From: Ruminococcus sp.
GTDB taxonomy: Bacteria > Bacillota > Clostridia > Oscillospirales > Acutalibacteraceae
Direction: 5' to 3'
Length of the DNA: 60,233 bases
NCBI GenBank assembly: GCA_017473775.1
Contig: JAFUJH010000091.1
Coordinates: forward strand, 1-60,233
Below the pieces are notes generated by a model. It was not told the DNA's origin. It saw only the letters and a list, made by a program, of their open reading frames with translations, and made no database searches. Below, piece after piece: positions 14,642-24,048 of the stretch. The translations under genes were made by a program, and so were the position numbers. Each line of letters opens with the position of its first letter. The first letter of the stretch is position 1.

Positions 14642-15976
14642 TCACCTTCTGCTGTCTGCAAGTGTGAGGAATTTTTCTTTGTCAGAGAAGCAGGTAATCA
14701 CATAGATGTAATCCTTGCCACACTTTCTCAGGTACTCTACACTTTCGGGAATATCCTCAAAGGTTTTTATTATCTCCTTGTCAATATCGGTGAAAGAGAA
14801 TCGGGTTGCCAAGTCGGAGGCATATCTGCCTACTAAAAGCACCTCTTTGATATTGTCAGACTTTAAAAGCTCAAAGTCAATATCCCACAACCAAGAGGTC
14901 TCATAGGTCTGATACTTACGGCTGATGGCATCAACCATAACCACCACGGAGCACTCCCTTTTATCTGCCCGTGCCACACGGATTGACTGGTCGTAGGAAA
15001 TTGAGTTCTCGTGCTTACTCACAAGGAGTGTACCCTGCTTGTCACCTAAGGTAAATTCCACAATTCTGCCACTTCTCAAATCATAGCCGCTGAGAGCCTT
15101 TGCCGCAACCTCAGGGTCTACCCCTGCGATATCTGCCGCCGCAAACGCCGCCAGAGTGTTGTAGCAGTGATATATACTTGAGAAAGAAAGGGTAATTTTA
15201 TACTTGCCGTTTACAACAATGTAGCCTTCCTTTAAACTTGCGTCTGTAATAGTCCATACAGTATCGTTACGCTTGTGACCGCAGCTTGTACAATGGTACG
15301 AGCCGATGTGGTTATAGTGGTAGTAGTCGTACTCCATAGGAGCCTTACAGCAGGGGCAGTACTTGCCGTCGTTATATACAGAGGTGTTTTCCTCCTCGTC
15401 TATAGAGAGCTTGTCTGCTCCGAAGTACCGCACCTTGTCCCTGTCCTTGCCGAACTTTGACACCAAGGGGTCGTCAGCGTTAAGGATAAGCTCCATACTG
15501 TCATCCATACACTCAGCAATAACATCATACACCCACTCGGGATGTCCGTTACGGGTGAGCTGGTCGCGGTAAAGATTAGTAATAATCAGGTGATTAGGCT
15601 TGAAATGCTTGAAGGTATGACGGGCAAAACGCTCGTCGGACTCCATAATTACAATGTCGCTTTTAATCTTACCTGAAAGTGTGCAGTCGCTGAGTAGAAA
15701 TGTAGTAACACCCTCAATCTGGTTTGAGCCTTCCTTGTTGTAGGCTACTCTGAGTCCTGCAACTTTGAGCACATGGGCTATCATCTCAAGGGTAGAGGTC
15801 TTGCCGTTACTGCCTGTGACAGCAATAACCTTTGAGGGCATTTTAATATATTTTAGGATATCGGGAAAAAGCTTCAGCGTAAGCTGACCCGGGAGACTAC
15901 TGCCTCTGCCCAGAAGCTTTGCCAGAAATCTCACACATTTACAAAACGCAACTGCAAAGAATACTTTTATCTTCAT
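14642..15976 (-). CDS. murT: MurT-like Mur ligase (lipid II amidation subunit)
   Basis: A 444-residue Mur ligase homologue. It has the ATPase P-loop VTGSNGKTSTLEMI near residue 58, the MurT-specific four-Cys zinc ribbon in the middle domain (CPCC ... CTSC, about 205-235), and the C-terminal DUF1727 region (VVMVDAISRKYQTYETSWLWDIDFELL). MurT activates the D-Glu alpha-carboxyl of lipid II with ATP for amidation to D-isoglutamine. The start is ATG 15976 (AGGTG upstream), giving a hydrophobic N-terminus AVAFCKCVRFLAKLLG typical of the family. It forms a two-gene operon with the GatD-like gene, which here is catalytically impaired. Confidence 0.92.
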   Translation of the reverse strand: MKIKVFFAVAFCKCVRFLAKLLGRGSSLPGQLTLKLFPDILKYIKMPSKVIAVTGSNGKTSTLEMIAHVLKVAGLRVAYNKEGSNQIEGVTTFLLSDCTLSGKIKSDIVIMESDERFARHTFKHFKPNHLIITNLYRDQLTRNGHPEWVYDVIAECMDDSMELILNADDPLVSKFGKDRDKVRYFGADKLSIDEEENTSVYNDGKYCPCCKAPMEYDYYHYNHIGSYHCTSCGHKRNDTVWTITDASLKEGYIVVNGKYKITLSFSSIYHCYNTLAAFAAADIAGVDPEVAAKALSGYDLRSGRIVEFTLGDKQGTLLVSKHENSISYDQSIRVARADKRECSVVVMVDAISRKYQTYETSWLWDIDFELLKSDNIKEVLLVGRYASDLATRFSFTDIDKEIIKTFEDIPESVEYLRKCGKDYIYVITCFSDKEKFLTLADSRR

Positions 15977-16039
15977 AGGTTTCACCTGTTTTCTCAAGTT
16001 TACGGTTAATATGATACACCAACAAATAAAAAAACACAA

Positions 16040-16306
16040 GGAGACTTTTCAAGGCTCCCTTCAAGATGGAGTAAATTAACTCCTCCCGTCTGTGCTTCGC
16101 ACAGCCACCCTCCTCTGTGAGGAGGGCTTTTTGAGGCTCCCTCGCTGAGGGAGCTGTCGAGCATAGCGAGACTGAGGGAGTTAAAGCAAGGTTTCGGGTC
16201 GTCGTGGCGCCGACCCCTACGGACTCCCTTCGTCATTGGCTTTCAGCCAATGCCACTTCCCTCAAAGAGGGAAGCTGTTTCGAGCACCCTCGTCAGGGAG
16301 GCTCTT
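16040..16306. repeat. Intergenic palindromic repeats, second copy
   Basis: The segment repeats 13755-13991 nearly base for base, with small changes (for example CTGTGCTTCGCACAG instead of CACAGCTTTCGCTGTG). No gene. It reaches the ogg stop codon on one side and the murT promoter region on the other. Confidence 0.85.
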
Positions 16307-17137
16307 TTACTCAAAAAGCTCAGGGTGCATACGGGAATAGTGGAAGATATACTGCTGAGCTACACCTGCGTACTCACCGAAGTCTGCAGGGTCAACATCA
16401 GGGAACAGTGTGCTCATGGCACGCTTCATCCACACATCCATAGGGAAGGCCTCAGTGCGGTGAAGTCCGTACAGAAGCACACAATCCGCCACCTTACTGC
16501 CAACTCCTACAATACTCATAAGCTGAGCCTTTGCTTCATCAAAAGGCAATGTGCGGCAAGCCTCCAGATTAACCTCACCTGTACAAACCTTCCTTGCACC
16601 ATCCAGTATGTATCTGTTGCGGAAACCTGCTCGCAGAGGTGCTAAATCCTCCTCAGTAAGCGAAGCCAGTTTTTCTGATGTCGGGAAAGCATAAGACCCG
16701 CTTGAGAGTTTTTCGCCAAAATTTTCGCATAATCTGTCCACTATACCCTCAATGCGTTTTATGTTGTTATTCTGCGAAATTATAAAGGATATGAGGGCTT
16801 CAAAGGGCTCTTGCCTGAGGATATGAATACCCGGTGCAAACTTCGCACACTCACTCAGTACAGGATGCTTTGCCGCCAAATCCCCACGAAGTGCCACATA
16901 GTCCGTATCAAGGTCAAAATAAGGCTTCCATATACTCTCAAAGTCCTCGTCGGTTGCTCCGATAATGAGCAAATCCTCACCGTCCTTTTTGACAGTTACG
17001 GTTTTGCCATAGGCTGTGCCTTTGAATCCACCGTCACATTCTCTCCAACGGAAACTCTGACCACAGCACAAGGTGTCCTCGAGGGACATATCTGAAGCTC
17101 CTGTCACTCTTATTGTATTTGAAAAATCCACATTCAT
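16307..17137 (-). CDS. ogg: 8-oxoguanine DNA glycosylase (OGG1 type)
   Basis: A base-excision repair enzyme of the OGG1 family that removes 8-oxoguanine. The 276-residue protein has the N-terminal OGG domain (LEDTLCCGQSFRW, about 18-31) and the helix-hairpin-helix-GPD domain with IVGVGSKVADCVLLYGL: Lys215 is the Schiff-base lysine, with Cys219 also conserved, and Asp234 (FPMDVW) is the catalytic aspartate. QNNNIKRIEGIVDRL is also conserved. The ATG at 17137 lies only one base from GGTGGG, so the GTG two codons further in (17131), at better spacing, may be the real start. Transcribed divergently from the DUF6062 gene. Confidence 0.92.
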   Translation of the reverse strand: MNVDFSNTIRVTGASDMSLEDTLCCGQSFRWRECDGGFKGTAYGKTVTVKKDGEDLLIIGATDEDFESIWKPYFDLDTDYVALRGDLAAKHPVLSECAKFAPGIHILRQEPFEALISFIISQNNNIKRIEGIVDRLCENFGEKLSSGSYAFPTSEKLASLTEEDLAPLRAGFRNRYILDGARKVCTGEVNLEACRTLPFDEAKAQLMSIVGVGSKVADCVLLYGLHRTEAFPMDVWMKRAMSTLFPDVDPADFGEYAGVAQQYIFHYSRMHPELFE

Positions 17138-17160
17138 CCCACCAAAAATAAATCTTTAAT

Positions 17161-17195
17161 TATCATAGCATATTTGTGCTGATTATGCTATGATA
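17161..17195. promoter_or_regulatory. Long palindrome between divergent genes
   Basis: TATCATAGCATA and TATGCTATGATA form a perfect 12-bp inverted repeat with an 11-base centre, between the starts of the ogg and DUF6062 genes. It may be a regulator site or overlap both promoters; the regulator is unknown. Confidence 0.5.
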
Positions 17196-17229
17196 TAAAT
17201 ATAAAAAAATAATGGAACAAGGTGAGAAT

Positions 17230-17937
17230 ATGAAAGAAACCATCTGTACTATACCCATTAACGATATTTTTATGGAGAAAAGCGGTTGCCCTTTCTGCAG
17301 AATGTACGATATGCTGGAGACTCAGTATGCCACATTCATTACAGGCTCTGCGATGATGGACCCTGAAACCCGAGTCAGCACCAACAAAAAAGGCTTCTGC
17401 AAAAAGCATTTTGAGAAGATAACCGAGGTAGGCAAGCGTCTGCCAAATGCACTTATACTCCAGACCCATCTGCAGTATATTCTGGACAACTACTTCCCCA
17501 AGAATACCCACTCAAGACCAGACAAAAAGAAGCTTTTAGCACTGGACGAGATGCTTCACACCTGCTACATCTGCGACAGAATCCAAAACGATGTGGAGCA
17601 CTTCCTTCGTACAGTTTTTAAGGAATGGGAGACAAACCCTGAGTTCCGAAAGCTTTATCAGGAGCAGGAGTTTATCTGCCTTGAGCATTATCAGCAGATA
17701 ACCACAATAAGTCTGAAAGGTGTGCCCTCAAAGCACCTTGCCGACTTCCACAAGGACACCGCTGACCTTGCAAAGAAACAGCTTGAGCTCCTCATTGCAG
17801 ACACCACACATTTCTGCAATATGTTTGATTACCGCAACCGCGACGCAGACTGGGGCAACAGCCGTGATGCCATTGAGCGAGATTTGCGTTTCCTCGCAGG
17901 CATCCCCCTGCCAGAAGAAAACAAAACAGAGGAATAA
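17230..17937 (+). CDS. DUF6062-family protein
   Basis: A 235-residue soluble protein resembling the DUF6062 family of clostridial proteins of unknown function. Two similar halves each start with a Cys pair that may bind metal: CPFCRMYDMLE (about 18-28) with FCKKHFEKI, and CYICDRI (about 112-118) with FICLEHYQQI. The C..C...C..H spacing repeats, suggesting two zinc-binding units. I begin it at ATG 17230 with AAGGTGAG upstream. It stands alone, divergent from ogg, with its own terminator. No reaction can be assigned. Confidence 0.8.
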   Translation: MKETICTIPINDIFMEKSGCPFCRMYDMLETQYATFITGSAMMDPETRVSTNKKGFCKKHFEKITEVGKRLPNALILQTHLQYILDNYFPKNTHSRPDKKKLLALDEMLHTCYICDRIQNDVEHFLRTVFKEWETNPEFRKLYQEQEFICLEHYQQITTISLKGVPSKHLADFHKDTADLAKKQLELLIADTTHFCNMFDYRNRDADWGNSRDAIERDLRFLAGIPLPEENKTEE

Positions 17938-17945
17938 GGAAAAGA

Positions 17946-17980
17946 TAAAACCGCTGACCTTTATAGTCAGCGGTTTCATT
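17946..17980 (+). terminator. Terminator after the DUF6062 gene
   Basis: AAACCGCTGAC pairs with GTCAGCGGTTT. The T-run is short on the plus strand; on the minus strand TTTTATC follows, serving the convergent gene. Confidence 0.75.
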
Positions 17981-17995
17981 ATGCATATTGTTATA

Positions 17996-18559
17996 TTAAC
18001 CTAACAGCTCAGCCAGTTTCTGCTGTTTTTCTTCAGGTGTTATTACACCCATCTCAGCCTGCTGTTCAACTCTGCGAATAGCCTCGAAGTTATCTACACG
18101 CTTTCTTGCAATTGCAATCTTTGCATCATACTCCTCCTGAGTAAGCAAATCCATTGCCAGTGCCTTATCCAGCTTCTCCTTTTCTTTCAGGAAAGCCTCC
18201 TCTGCCTGCTGTTTTTCGCGAAGGACTGTTTTCTCCTTGATTTCTTTCTCAAGTCTGATTATCTCAGCCTCAAGCTCCTGCTTCTTGGACAGCTTGGGGT
18301 CAATAAGCTTAAGAATATCAGAAACATCAATACCGGGCATCTCACCTGTAGCAATAACATACTCAACATATTTTCTGCCAATCTGTGCATAAGCCGCATC
18401 GAGCTCCTGATTAATAACATTAATCTGTGATTTCAGCGAAACAAGCTCTCCCTGCTCCTGTGAAGCCACAACAACATTTGAGCCAACCTTTGCCGCAGAA
18501 GTAGCCACACTGCCACCGATTGAACCTGCAGCCTTTGCAACCTTATCGAACAATCCCAT
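17996..18559 (-). CDS. Coiled-coil protein with SHOCT-like C-terminus
   Basis: A 187-residue cytoplasmic protein. The N-terminus MGLFDKVAKAAGSIGGSVA may form an amphipathic or glycine-rich helix. Residues about 40-150 are mostly charged coiled coil. Two short segments resemble SHOCT motifs: LDKALAMDLLTQEEYDAKIA and EMGVITPEEKQQKLAELL. SHOCT motifs occur at ends of many proteins and may mediate oligomerisation. The gene has a good promoter overlapped by a palindrome that may bind the divergent small XRE regulator. Function unknown. Confidence 0.8.
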   Translation of the reverse strand: MGLFDKVAKAAGSIGGSVATSAAKVGSNVVVASQEQGELVSLKSQINVINQELDAAYAQIGRKYVEYVIATGEMPGIDVSDILKLIDPKLSKKQELEAEIIRLEKEIKEKTVLREKQQAEEAFLKEKEKLDKALAMDLLTQEEYDAKIAIARKRVDNFEAIRRVEQQAEMGVITPEEKQQKLAELLG

Positions 18560-18618
18560 AATTAAACTTCCTTTCGTTGATTTCTCCTCAACCTTGATAT
18601 AGCAGGTTATTTAATTAA

Positions 18619-18655
18619 AGTATAGCACCACATTTGTAACCTGTCAAGTTACAAA
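18619..18655 (-). promoter_or_regulatory. Promoter with overlapping palindromic operator
   Basis: On the minus strand TTGACA, 17 bases, TATACT drives the SHOCT-like gene. The -35 is embedded in an inverted repeat TTTGTAAC ... GTTACAAA (18633-18655). Position suggests repression by the divergent XRE protein. Confidence 0.7.
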
Positions 18656-18718
18656 TTGCACTTTGTATGTTGTCGCATTGTGTCCCCTTACAGGGTATAC
18701 TATACTTAGGGTGATGCT

Positions 18719-18946
18719 ATGCAGGATATTAACAAAACATTATATCGCTATCTGGGTCTTAACATAGCCTACTACCGCAAGGTAAAGAATATGTCACAGA
18801 GTCAGCTTGACGAGATAATAAACATAAGCCGCACACATATGAGCCGCATCGAAACAGCAGAATGTGCTGTTTCCCTTGATGTGGTTTTTGACATATGCCG
18901 TGCACTGGAAATTGAGCCAAAACAGATTTTTGATTTCAGAAGTTAA
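18719..18946 (+). CDS. Small XRE-family DNA-binding protein
   Basis: A 75-residue helix-turn-helix protein consisting of the DNA-binding domain alone: NIAYYRKVKNMSQSQLDEIINISRTHMSRIETAECAVSLDVVFDICRALEIEPKQIFDF. AGGGTGAT precedes the ATG. It is divergent from the SHOCT-like gene, and the palindrome at 18633-18655 between them is the natural candidate operator. It probably works as a dimeric repressor. Confidence 0.88.
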   Translation: MQDINKTLYRYLGLNIAYYRKVKNMSQSQLDEIINISRTHMSRIETAECAVSLDVVFDICRALEIEPKQIFDFRS

Positions 18947-18977
18947 AAAACCGACTGACTTAATCAGTCGGTTTTTC
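18945..18977. terminator. Bidirectional terminator between XRE and truB
   Basis: AAACCGACTGA / TCAGTCGGTTT with A-run on the left and T-run on the right, so it should end the XRE transcript and, on the other strand, the nusA-infB-truB operon. Confidence 0.85.
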
Positions 18978-18990
18978 TTATGCCTTCCCC

Positions 18991-19920
18991 TTAAGGGGAA
19001 GGCTTGTTAAACTGTGCATAGTCTGCGAATTGTTTGAATATTTTAAGTTCTCGGCTTGTTTCCTCAAATTTTGCAAGACCCATAAATGCGTCTGCGGGAG
19101 ATTTTACCCGATAGATGTTGCCGTCAAACATCTCAGGCTTTTCTCTGATTCGGTCTATGCTCAGGGCTCCGCCGTTTGCAAAGCGTTTGGCCTGCTCGGC
19201 TGAGACTTTCACCTCTTTATATGTAACAAAAAGGCTCTCTGTACTGAGGAGGGCATTTTCGATTTCACCCTGCTCTGACATTGTTCTCAGTTCATCAAGA
19301 GTATAGGACATATCAAGAGAAAATCCGCAGGCGGATTCACGCACAAGTGAGGTCATACAGCCGCCAATGCAGAACTTCTTTGCAATATCGTCAATGAGTG
19401 TGCGGATATATGTACCCTTTGAGCAGGAAACAGCGAGCACACCGCTCTGAGTTTCTTCGTCGAAAGAAAGAAGTTTCAGTGAGTACACTGTGATTTTCCT
19501 TGCCTTGCGTTCTACCTCTATGCCCTGCCGTGCCAAATCGTACAGCCGTTTGCCGCCCACCTGCACCGCAGAGTACATTGGGGGAATCTGCTCTATCTCA
19601 CCTGTAAACTCAGGGATTACTGAGAGGATTTCTTCCTTTGTAACCTGAGTTTTCTCTTCGGCTGTAACCTGTCCCCAGATATCAAGAGTGTCTGTGACCT
19701 TGCCCAGAATAAACTCTGCCCTGTAGGTTTTATCGTGATTTGGGAGGATGTCCTGAGCCTTTGCCGCTCTGCCCAAAAGCACAGGCAGAACACCTGTTGC
19801 GTTAGGGTCAAGGGTACCGCAATGACCAATTTTACGCTCATTGCATAGTTTTCTCAGCACTGCGACCACATCAAAGGAAGTAAAGCCCTGGGGCTTATTT
19901 ACAACTACAACTCCGTTCAT
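18991..19920 (-). CDS. truB: tRNA pseudouridine(55) synthase
   Basis: TruB makes the conserved pseudouridine 55 in the T-loop of tRNAs. The 309-residue protein has motif I NKPQGFTSFDVV, motif II GHCGTLDPNATGVLP with catalytic Asp38, and the TYIRTLIDDIAKK segment. A C-terminal PUA-like extension is present. Its ATG overlaps the nrnA stop (ATGA), so it is translationally coupled and is the last gene of the rimP-nusA-infB operon. Confidence 0.96.
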   Translation of the reverse strand: MNGVVVVNKPQGFTSFDVVAVLRKLCNERKIGHCGTLDPNATGVLPVLLGRAAKAQDILPNHDKTYRAEFILGKVTDTLDIWGQVTAEEKTQVTKEEILSVIPEFTGEIEQIPPMYSAVQVGGKRLYDLARQGIEVERKARKITVYSLKLLSFDEETQSGVLAVSCSKGTYIRTLIDDIAKKFCIGGCMTSLVRESACGFSLDMSYTLDELRTMSEQGEIENALLSTESLFVTYKEVKVSAEQAKRFANGGALSIDRIREKPEMFDGNIYRVKSPADAFMGLAKFEETSRELKIFKQFADYAQFNKPSP

Positions 19921-20858
19921 AGCATTTCACGGGCTGCCGAGAGCAGAAGATTCTTCACTGTTTCAAGGTCGCCTTCAACGGTACAGCCTGCGGCCGCTTT
20001 ATGTCCGCCGCCGCCAAATCGCGCACAGAAATCAGAAGCACTTACATCCTTATTGGAGCGGACAGAAATCTTGAAAGTGCCGTCTGCTTTTTCTCTCATT
20101 GTAATACCAAGGAGCACACCCTCAATCTGACGGGGTATGGAGGCAAGCCCCTCCATCTCGTCATCACCGATGCCTGCTTTCTCCTGCATCTCAAGAGTTG
20201 TATAAATCAGTGCACATTTGCCCTCACAGCTATATTCCAAAGTATCGTACACCATACGCTCAAGGTTTAACTTTTCCCTTGTTTTCACCTCGAACATCTC
20301 GGTGTTAATCTGATGCCAGTTGGGAGTTACCGCCATAAGCTCAGAGGCAATTAGCATAGTACAGGGAGTTGTGTTGGAATAACGGAAGCAGCCTGTATCA
20401 GTAGAGATACCTGTATAAATACAGGACGCCATATCCTGAGTAAGCTCAATATCCATAGCCTTTGAAAGCTCGTAGATTATCTCACTTGCAGCGGCGGCAT
20501 TTGCATCTACATAAGAGTTCTTTGCGCTTATGGAGTTTGTACCATGGTGGTCAATGCACAGGTCGATAATGTCCTCATATTCAGCCTGATTCTCACCAAG
20601 GAGCGAGGCTGCCGCCACATCTACACTGACAACAAACTCACGCTCAAAGCTCTGCATCTCTACACCCTTCTTCAGAAAGTCATACTTCCTTGCAACTGTG
20701 CCGCTGGTAATAACACGGGCGTGCTTGCCAAGGGACTGGAGCATAAGACACAATGCATAGGCAGAGCCTAAGGTATCTCCGTCGGGATAATGGTGAGTGA
20801 GAATCTCAATATTATCTTTTTCTTTAAGTATATCGGCTACGCAAAACAGATCAGTCAT
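19917..20858 (-). CDS. nrnA: DHH-family oligoribonuclease / pAp phosphatase
   Basis: A 313-residue NrnA-type phosphoesterase that degrades short RNA oligonucleotides and removes the 3' phosphate of pAp. The DHH domain shows THHYPDGDTLGSA (with His-Tyr instead of the more usual HxxPDxDA), VSVDVA, DHHGTN (about residue 105), and the DHHA1 domain ends with FGGGGHKAAAGC. It begins at ATG 20858, which overlaps the rbfA stop by 8 bases; the 49 extra upstream codons re-read rbfA and are not real. It sits in the usual clostridial position between rbfA and truB. Confidence 0.93.
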   Translation of the reverse strand: MTDLFCVADILKEKDNIEILTHHYPDGDTLGSAYALCLMLQSLGKHARVITSGTVARKYDFLKKGVEMQSFEREFVVSVDVAAASLLGENQAEYEDIIDLCIDHHGTNSISAKNSYVDANAAAASEIIYELSKAMDIELTQDMASCIYTGISTDTGCFRYSNTTPCTMLIASELMAVTPNWHQINTEMFEVKTREKLNLERMVYDTLEYSCEGKCALIYTTLEMQEKAGIGDDEMEGLASIPRQIEGVLLGITMREKADGTFKISVRSNKDVSASDFCARFGGGGHKAAAGCTVEGDLETVKNLLLSAAREML

Positions 20859-21240
20859 CTGTCTGTGCCTCCTCGTTATCGTCGCCTGCGGGACGCTTTT
20901 TGTCCAAATCGTGGAGAATCTTAGAGATATTGGCACTGTACTCGATTGAGTCGGTAGCCTTGAAGATAAGAGAGGGCACATGGCGGATAGTGAGTCTGCG
21001 TGCAAGTTCTGAGCGAATAAAGCCTGCGGCGGACTTGAGTCCCTTCACAGCCTCCTGTGCTCTGTCCATACCCTCGATAGCACTGATATATACAGTGCAG
21101 TAGCTCAGGTCGTTTGTAACCTCAACACGGATGATAGAGATAAACGCACCCTGAACTCTGGGGTCCTTCAGCTCACGGAAAATTGCTGTGAGCTCTCTTT
21201 TTATATCTTCTGTTGTTCTGGAAAGTTTATGATTAGCCAA
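20851..21240 (-). CDS. rbfA: Ribosome-binding factor A
   Basis: RbfA helps mature the 30S subunit. The 129-residue protein has the KH-like fold signatures LTAIFRELKDPRVQGAFISIIRVEVTNDLSYCTVYISAIEG and LARRLTIRHVPSLIFKATDSIEYSANISKIL. It lies between infB and nrnA. The gap to infB carries a small hairpin (CCCACTG / CAGTGGG, about 21270-21290) without a T-run. Confidence 0.95.
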   Translation of the reverse strand: MANHKLSRTTEDIKRELTAIFRELKDPRVQGAFISIIRVEVTNDLSYCTVYISAIEGMDRAQEAVKGLKSAAGFIRSELARRLTIRHVPSLIFKATDSIEYSANISKILHDLDKKRPAGDDNEEAQTDD

Positions 21241-21351
21241 TTTTCATTCCTCCTGCAACTGTGGCTACACCCACTGCCTGCAGACAGTGGGTATAGCTTG
21301 TTGTGGATTATTTGTTCTTATTATTTGTTCAAACCTTTCGGTTATGAGGTT

Positions 21352-23718
21352 TTAGTCCTCACGGTACTCCTCGATGATATATGCCTCGAAGATGTCGCCT
21401 TCTTTAAGGTCAGAGAATCTCTCAAGTCCGATACCGCACTCGTAGCCCTCTGCTACTTCCTTGACGGAATCCTTGAATCTCTGGAGAGATGCAATGCTAT
21501 CCTCAGCAATGATGATACCGTCACGGACAACACGGATGAGAGCATTACGGGTAATCTTACCGCTCTTGACATAGGAGCCTGCAATAGTACCAACGCTCTT
21601 GATTTTGATAACATTACGGCACTCGGCAGTACCAAGCTGTACCTCACGCTTCTTGGGAGCAAGCATACCCTTCATAGCAGACTCAATCTCCTCGATACAA
21701 TCGTAGATGATGGTGTACATTCTCATATCTACGCCGTCACGCTCTGCGTTTGCAGAAGCAACGGAATCGGGACGGACATTGAAGCCTACGATGATTGCAT
21801 TGGATGCATTAGCAAGCATAACATCGGACTCGTTGACAGCACCTACGCCACAGTGGATAACTGCAACGCGGACTTCCTCGTTGGAGAGCTTCTCCAGCGA
21901 CTGTCTTACAGCCTCAACAGAGCCCTGTACATCAGCCTTAACGATAATCTTCAGCTCCTTAACCTCGCCCAGCTTCATCTGGTCAAAAAGGTTATCAAGG
22001 TTAACCTTGGTACGGGAATTGAAGATTTCCTCCTTCTTCTGAGCCTTTCTCTGCTCAACAAGTTCACGGGCAAGACGCTCGTCAGAAACTGCGTTGAAGG
22101 TATCACCGCCGGAGGGAACTTCTGCAAGACCTGTAATCTCAACAGGAACAGAAGGACCTGCCTCCTGTACACGCTCGCCGCGCTCGTTGGTCATAGCACG
22201 GACTCTGCCTACTGCAGTACCTGCAACTACGATGTCGCCTGTGTGAAGTGTACCGTTCTGAACAAGAATAGTAGCAATGGGGCCTCTGCCCTTATCAAGA
22301 CGAGCCTCAACAACGATACCCTTAGCGGCACGGTCGGGGTTAGCCTTGAGCTCCTTCATATCTGCAACAAGAGTTACCATCTCAAGCAGGTCGTCAATAC
22401 CCATACCTGTCTTGGCAGAAATGGGGATACAGGGTGTATCGCCGCCCCATTCCTCGGGGATAATCTCGTGCTCTGTAAGCTGCTGCATTACACGGTCAGG
22501 GTTTGCGGCTTCTTTATCCATCTTGTTGATAGCAACAATTACGGAAACGCCTGCAGCCTTTGCGTGGTTGATAGCCTCAACTGTCTGGGGCATAATACCG
22601 TCATCAGCGGCAACAACAAGGATTGCAATATCTGTGCACTGAGCACCTCTTGCACGCATGGTTGTGAATGCTTCGTGACCGGGAGTATCAAGGAAGGTGA
22701 TATCTCTGCCGTCTACATCTACTCTGTAAGCACCGATGTGCTGAGTAATACCGCCTGCCTCAGATGCAGTAACATTTGCGTGACGGATGAAGTCAAGGAG
22801 TGATGTCTTACCGTGGTCAACATGACCCATAACAACTACAACGGGAGCACGCATCTTCAGATTCTCGTCGTCATCCTGGCTATCGTCGATGATTCTCTCC
22901 TCAATTGTAACAACAACCTCTTTCTCAACCTTTGCGTGGAACTCCATTGCAATGAGGGAAGCTGTGTCAAAATCAACTGTATCGTTCTGAGTAACCATTG
23001 TACCCATAAGAAATGCCTTTTTGATAACCTCTGCGGCAGTAGCCTTCAGTCTTAATGCAAGCTCTGTAATGGTAATCTCCTCAGGAATCTTTACTGTAAT
23101 GGGCTTTGCCTTACGCTCCTGTGCAATACGGTCGATTCTCTGCTGCTCTGTCTCACGCTTGCCTGAGCGATGCTTGCCCTTCTGCTGTGAACGCTGTCTG
23201 AGCTTCTGCTTCTGAGTAGACATTGTGCTGTCAGAACGGCCCTTATCGTATGCCATACGGTCGTATTTCTCATTATATCGCTCAACATCAACAAAGCCTG
23301 CACGGGTATCTACAACCTTACCCTCGCCGCGCTTTGACTTGATAGCACCCTCTGATACAGGGGCAGTGTCCTCTTTCTTTGCGGGAGCATCCTTCTTCTT
23401 TGCAGGGGCCTGCTGGGGCTTAGCCTTACTGCCCTCTGCCTTGGGCTCCTCAGCCTTCTTTGCAGGAGCCTGGGCCTCTGCCTCAGCATCTGCCTTTGCG
23501 TCACGCTCGGCAATTGCCTTATCGCGTACTGCAAAATATGCGTTCAGATTCTCCACAGCATTCTCCTGTGTGAAGTAATCGAATACTACATTAAGTTCCT
23601 CTTCTTCAAGTGAGGTCATAGACTTTCTGACGGTTTTGCAGTATTTCTCTACAACCTCAGAAACAACCTTGCTGGAAACGCCTAAATCCTTTGCCAGCTC
23701 GTGTACCTTATATTTCAT
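21352..23718 (-). CDS. infB: Translation initiation factor IF-2
   Basis: IF-2 is the GTPase that brings fMet-tRNA to the 30S subunit and promotes 50S joining. The 788-residue protein has an N-terminal IF2_N region, a long Ala/Lys/Glu-rich linker (about 80-180), a second IF2_N (about 200-250), the G domain with GHVDHGKTS (about residue 299), DTPGHE and NKMDK, then domains II-IV with [14 protein letters not shown] and the C-terminal fMet-tRNA domain ([23 protein letters not shown]). GGAGGAAACTACTAT precedes the ATG. A 524-codon frame on the opposite strand is a shadow of this gene. Confidence 0.97.
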   Translation of the reverse strand: MKYKVHELAKDLGVSSKVVSEVVEKYCKTVRKSMTSLEEEELNVVFDYFTQENAVENLNAYFAVRDKAIAERDAKADAEAEAQAPAKKAEEPKAEGSKAKPQQAPAKKKDAPAKKEDTAPVSEGAIKSKRGEGKVVDTRAGFVDVERYNEKYDRMAYDKGRSDSTMSTQKQKLRQRSQQKGKHRSGKRETEQQRIDRIAQERKAKPITVKIPEEITITELALRLKATAAEVIKKAFLMGTMVTQNDTVDFDTASLIAMEFHAKVEKEVVVTIEERIIDDSQDDDENLKMRAPVVVVMGHVDHGKTSLLDFIRHANVTASEAGGITQHIGAYRVDVDGRDITFLDTPGHEAFTTMRARGAQCTDIAILVVAADDGIMPQTVEAINHAKAAGVSVIVAINKMDKEAANPDRVMQQLTEHEIIPEEWGGDTPCIPISAKTGMGIDDLLEMVTLVADMKELKANPDRAAKGIVVEARLDKGRGPIATILVQNGTLHTGDIVVAGTAVGRVRAMTNERGERVQEAGPSVPVEITGLAEVPSGGDTFNAVSDERLARELVEQRKAQKKEEIFNSRTKVNLDNLFDQMKLGEVKELKIIVKADVQGSVEAVRQSLEKLSNEEVRVAVIHCGVGAVNESDVMLANASNAIIVGFNVRPDSVASANAERDGVDMRMYTIIYDCIEEIESAMKGMLAPKKREVQLGTAECRNVIKIKSVGTIAGSYVKSGKITRNALIRVVRDGIIIAEDSIASLQRFKDSVKEVAEGYECGIGLERFSDLKEGDIFEAYIIEEYRED

Positions 23719-23736
23719 ATAGTAGTTTCCTCCTTT

Positions 23737-24048
23737 TTACTGCTCTGCATTTATAAGCTCTGAAAGCTTATCAGCAAAGCCCTTATCAATAACCGCAAGC
23801 ACCGCACAGGTCTTACCAAGGCTTAGGGACAGTTCATCCTTCGTTCTGTTTATGATGTGGTACTCCACATCTCCCTTAGCCTCTACAATAGTGCGAATCT
23901 TCTTCTCTGTGTTCTGAGAAATATCGCAGGCACAGATTACAAGCAGTGCTTTGCGGGTGTCTATGGCTTCCTTTACAGGGTCGGCGCCAATAACCAGTCT
24001 GCCGGCTCGTCTGCAGATGCCAAGCAGTGACAACAGTCTGTCATTCAT
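23737..24048 (-). CDS. ylxQ: L7Ae-family RNA-binding protein YlxQ
   Basis: A 103-residue L7Ae/L30e-type protein: LLSLLGICRRAGRLVIGADPVKEAI and KALLVICACDISQNTEKKI. The family binds kink-turn-like RNA, and YlxQ is usually placed between ylxR and infB, as here. It overlaps ylxR by 8 bases. Confidence 0.92.
   Translation of the reverse strand: MNDRLLSLLGICRRAGRLVIGADPVKEAIDTRKALLVICACDISQNTEKKIRTIVEAKGDVEYHIINRTKDELSLSLGKTCAVLAVIDKGFADKLSELINAEQ

Noticed and set aside
21229-22803. Long plus-strand open frame opposite infB
   Set aside because: It lies antisense to a certain IF-2 gene, has no ribosome site and low-complexity Cys/Leu/Asn-rich content typical of a shadow frame.
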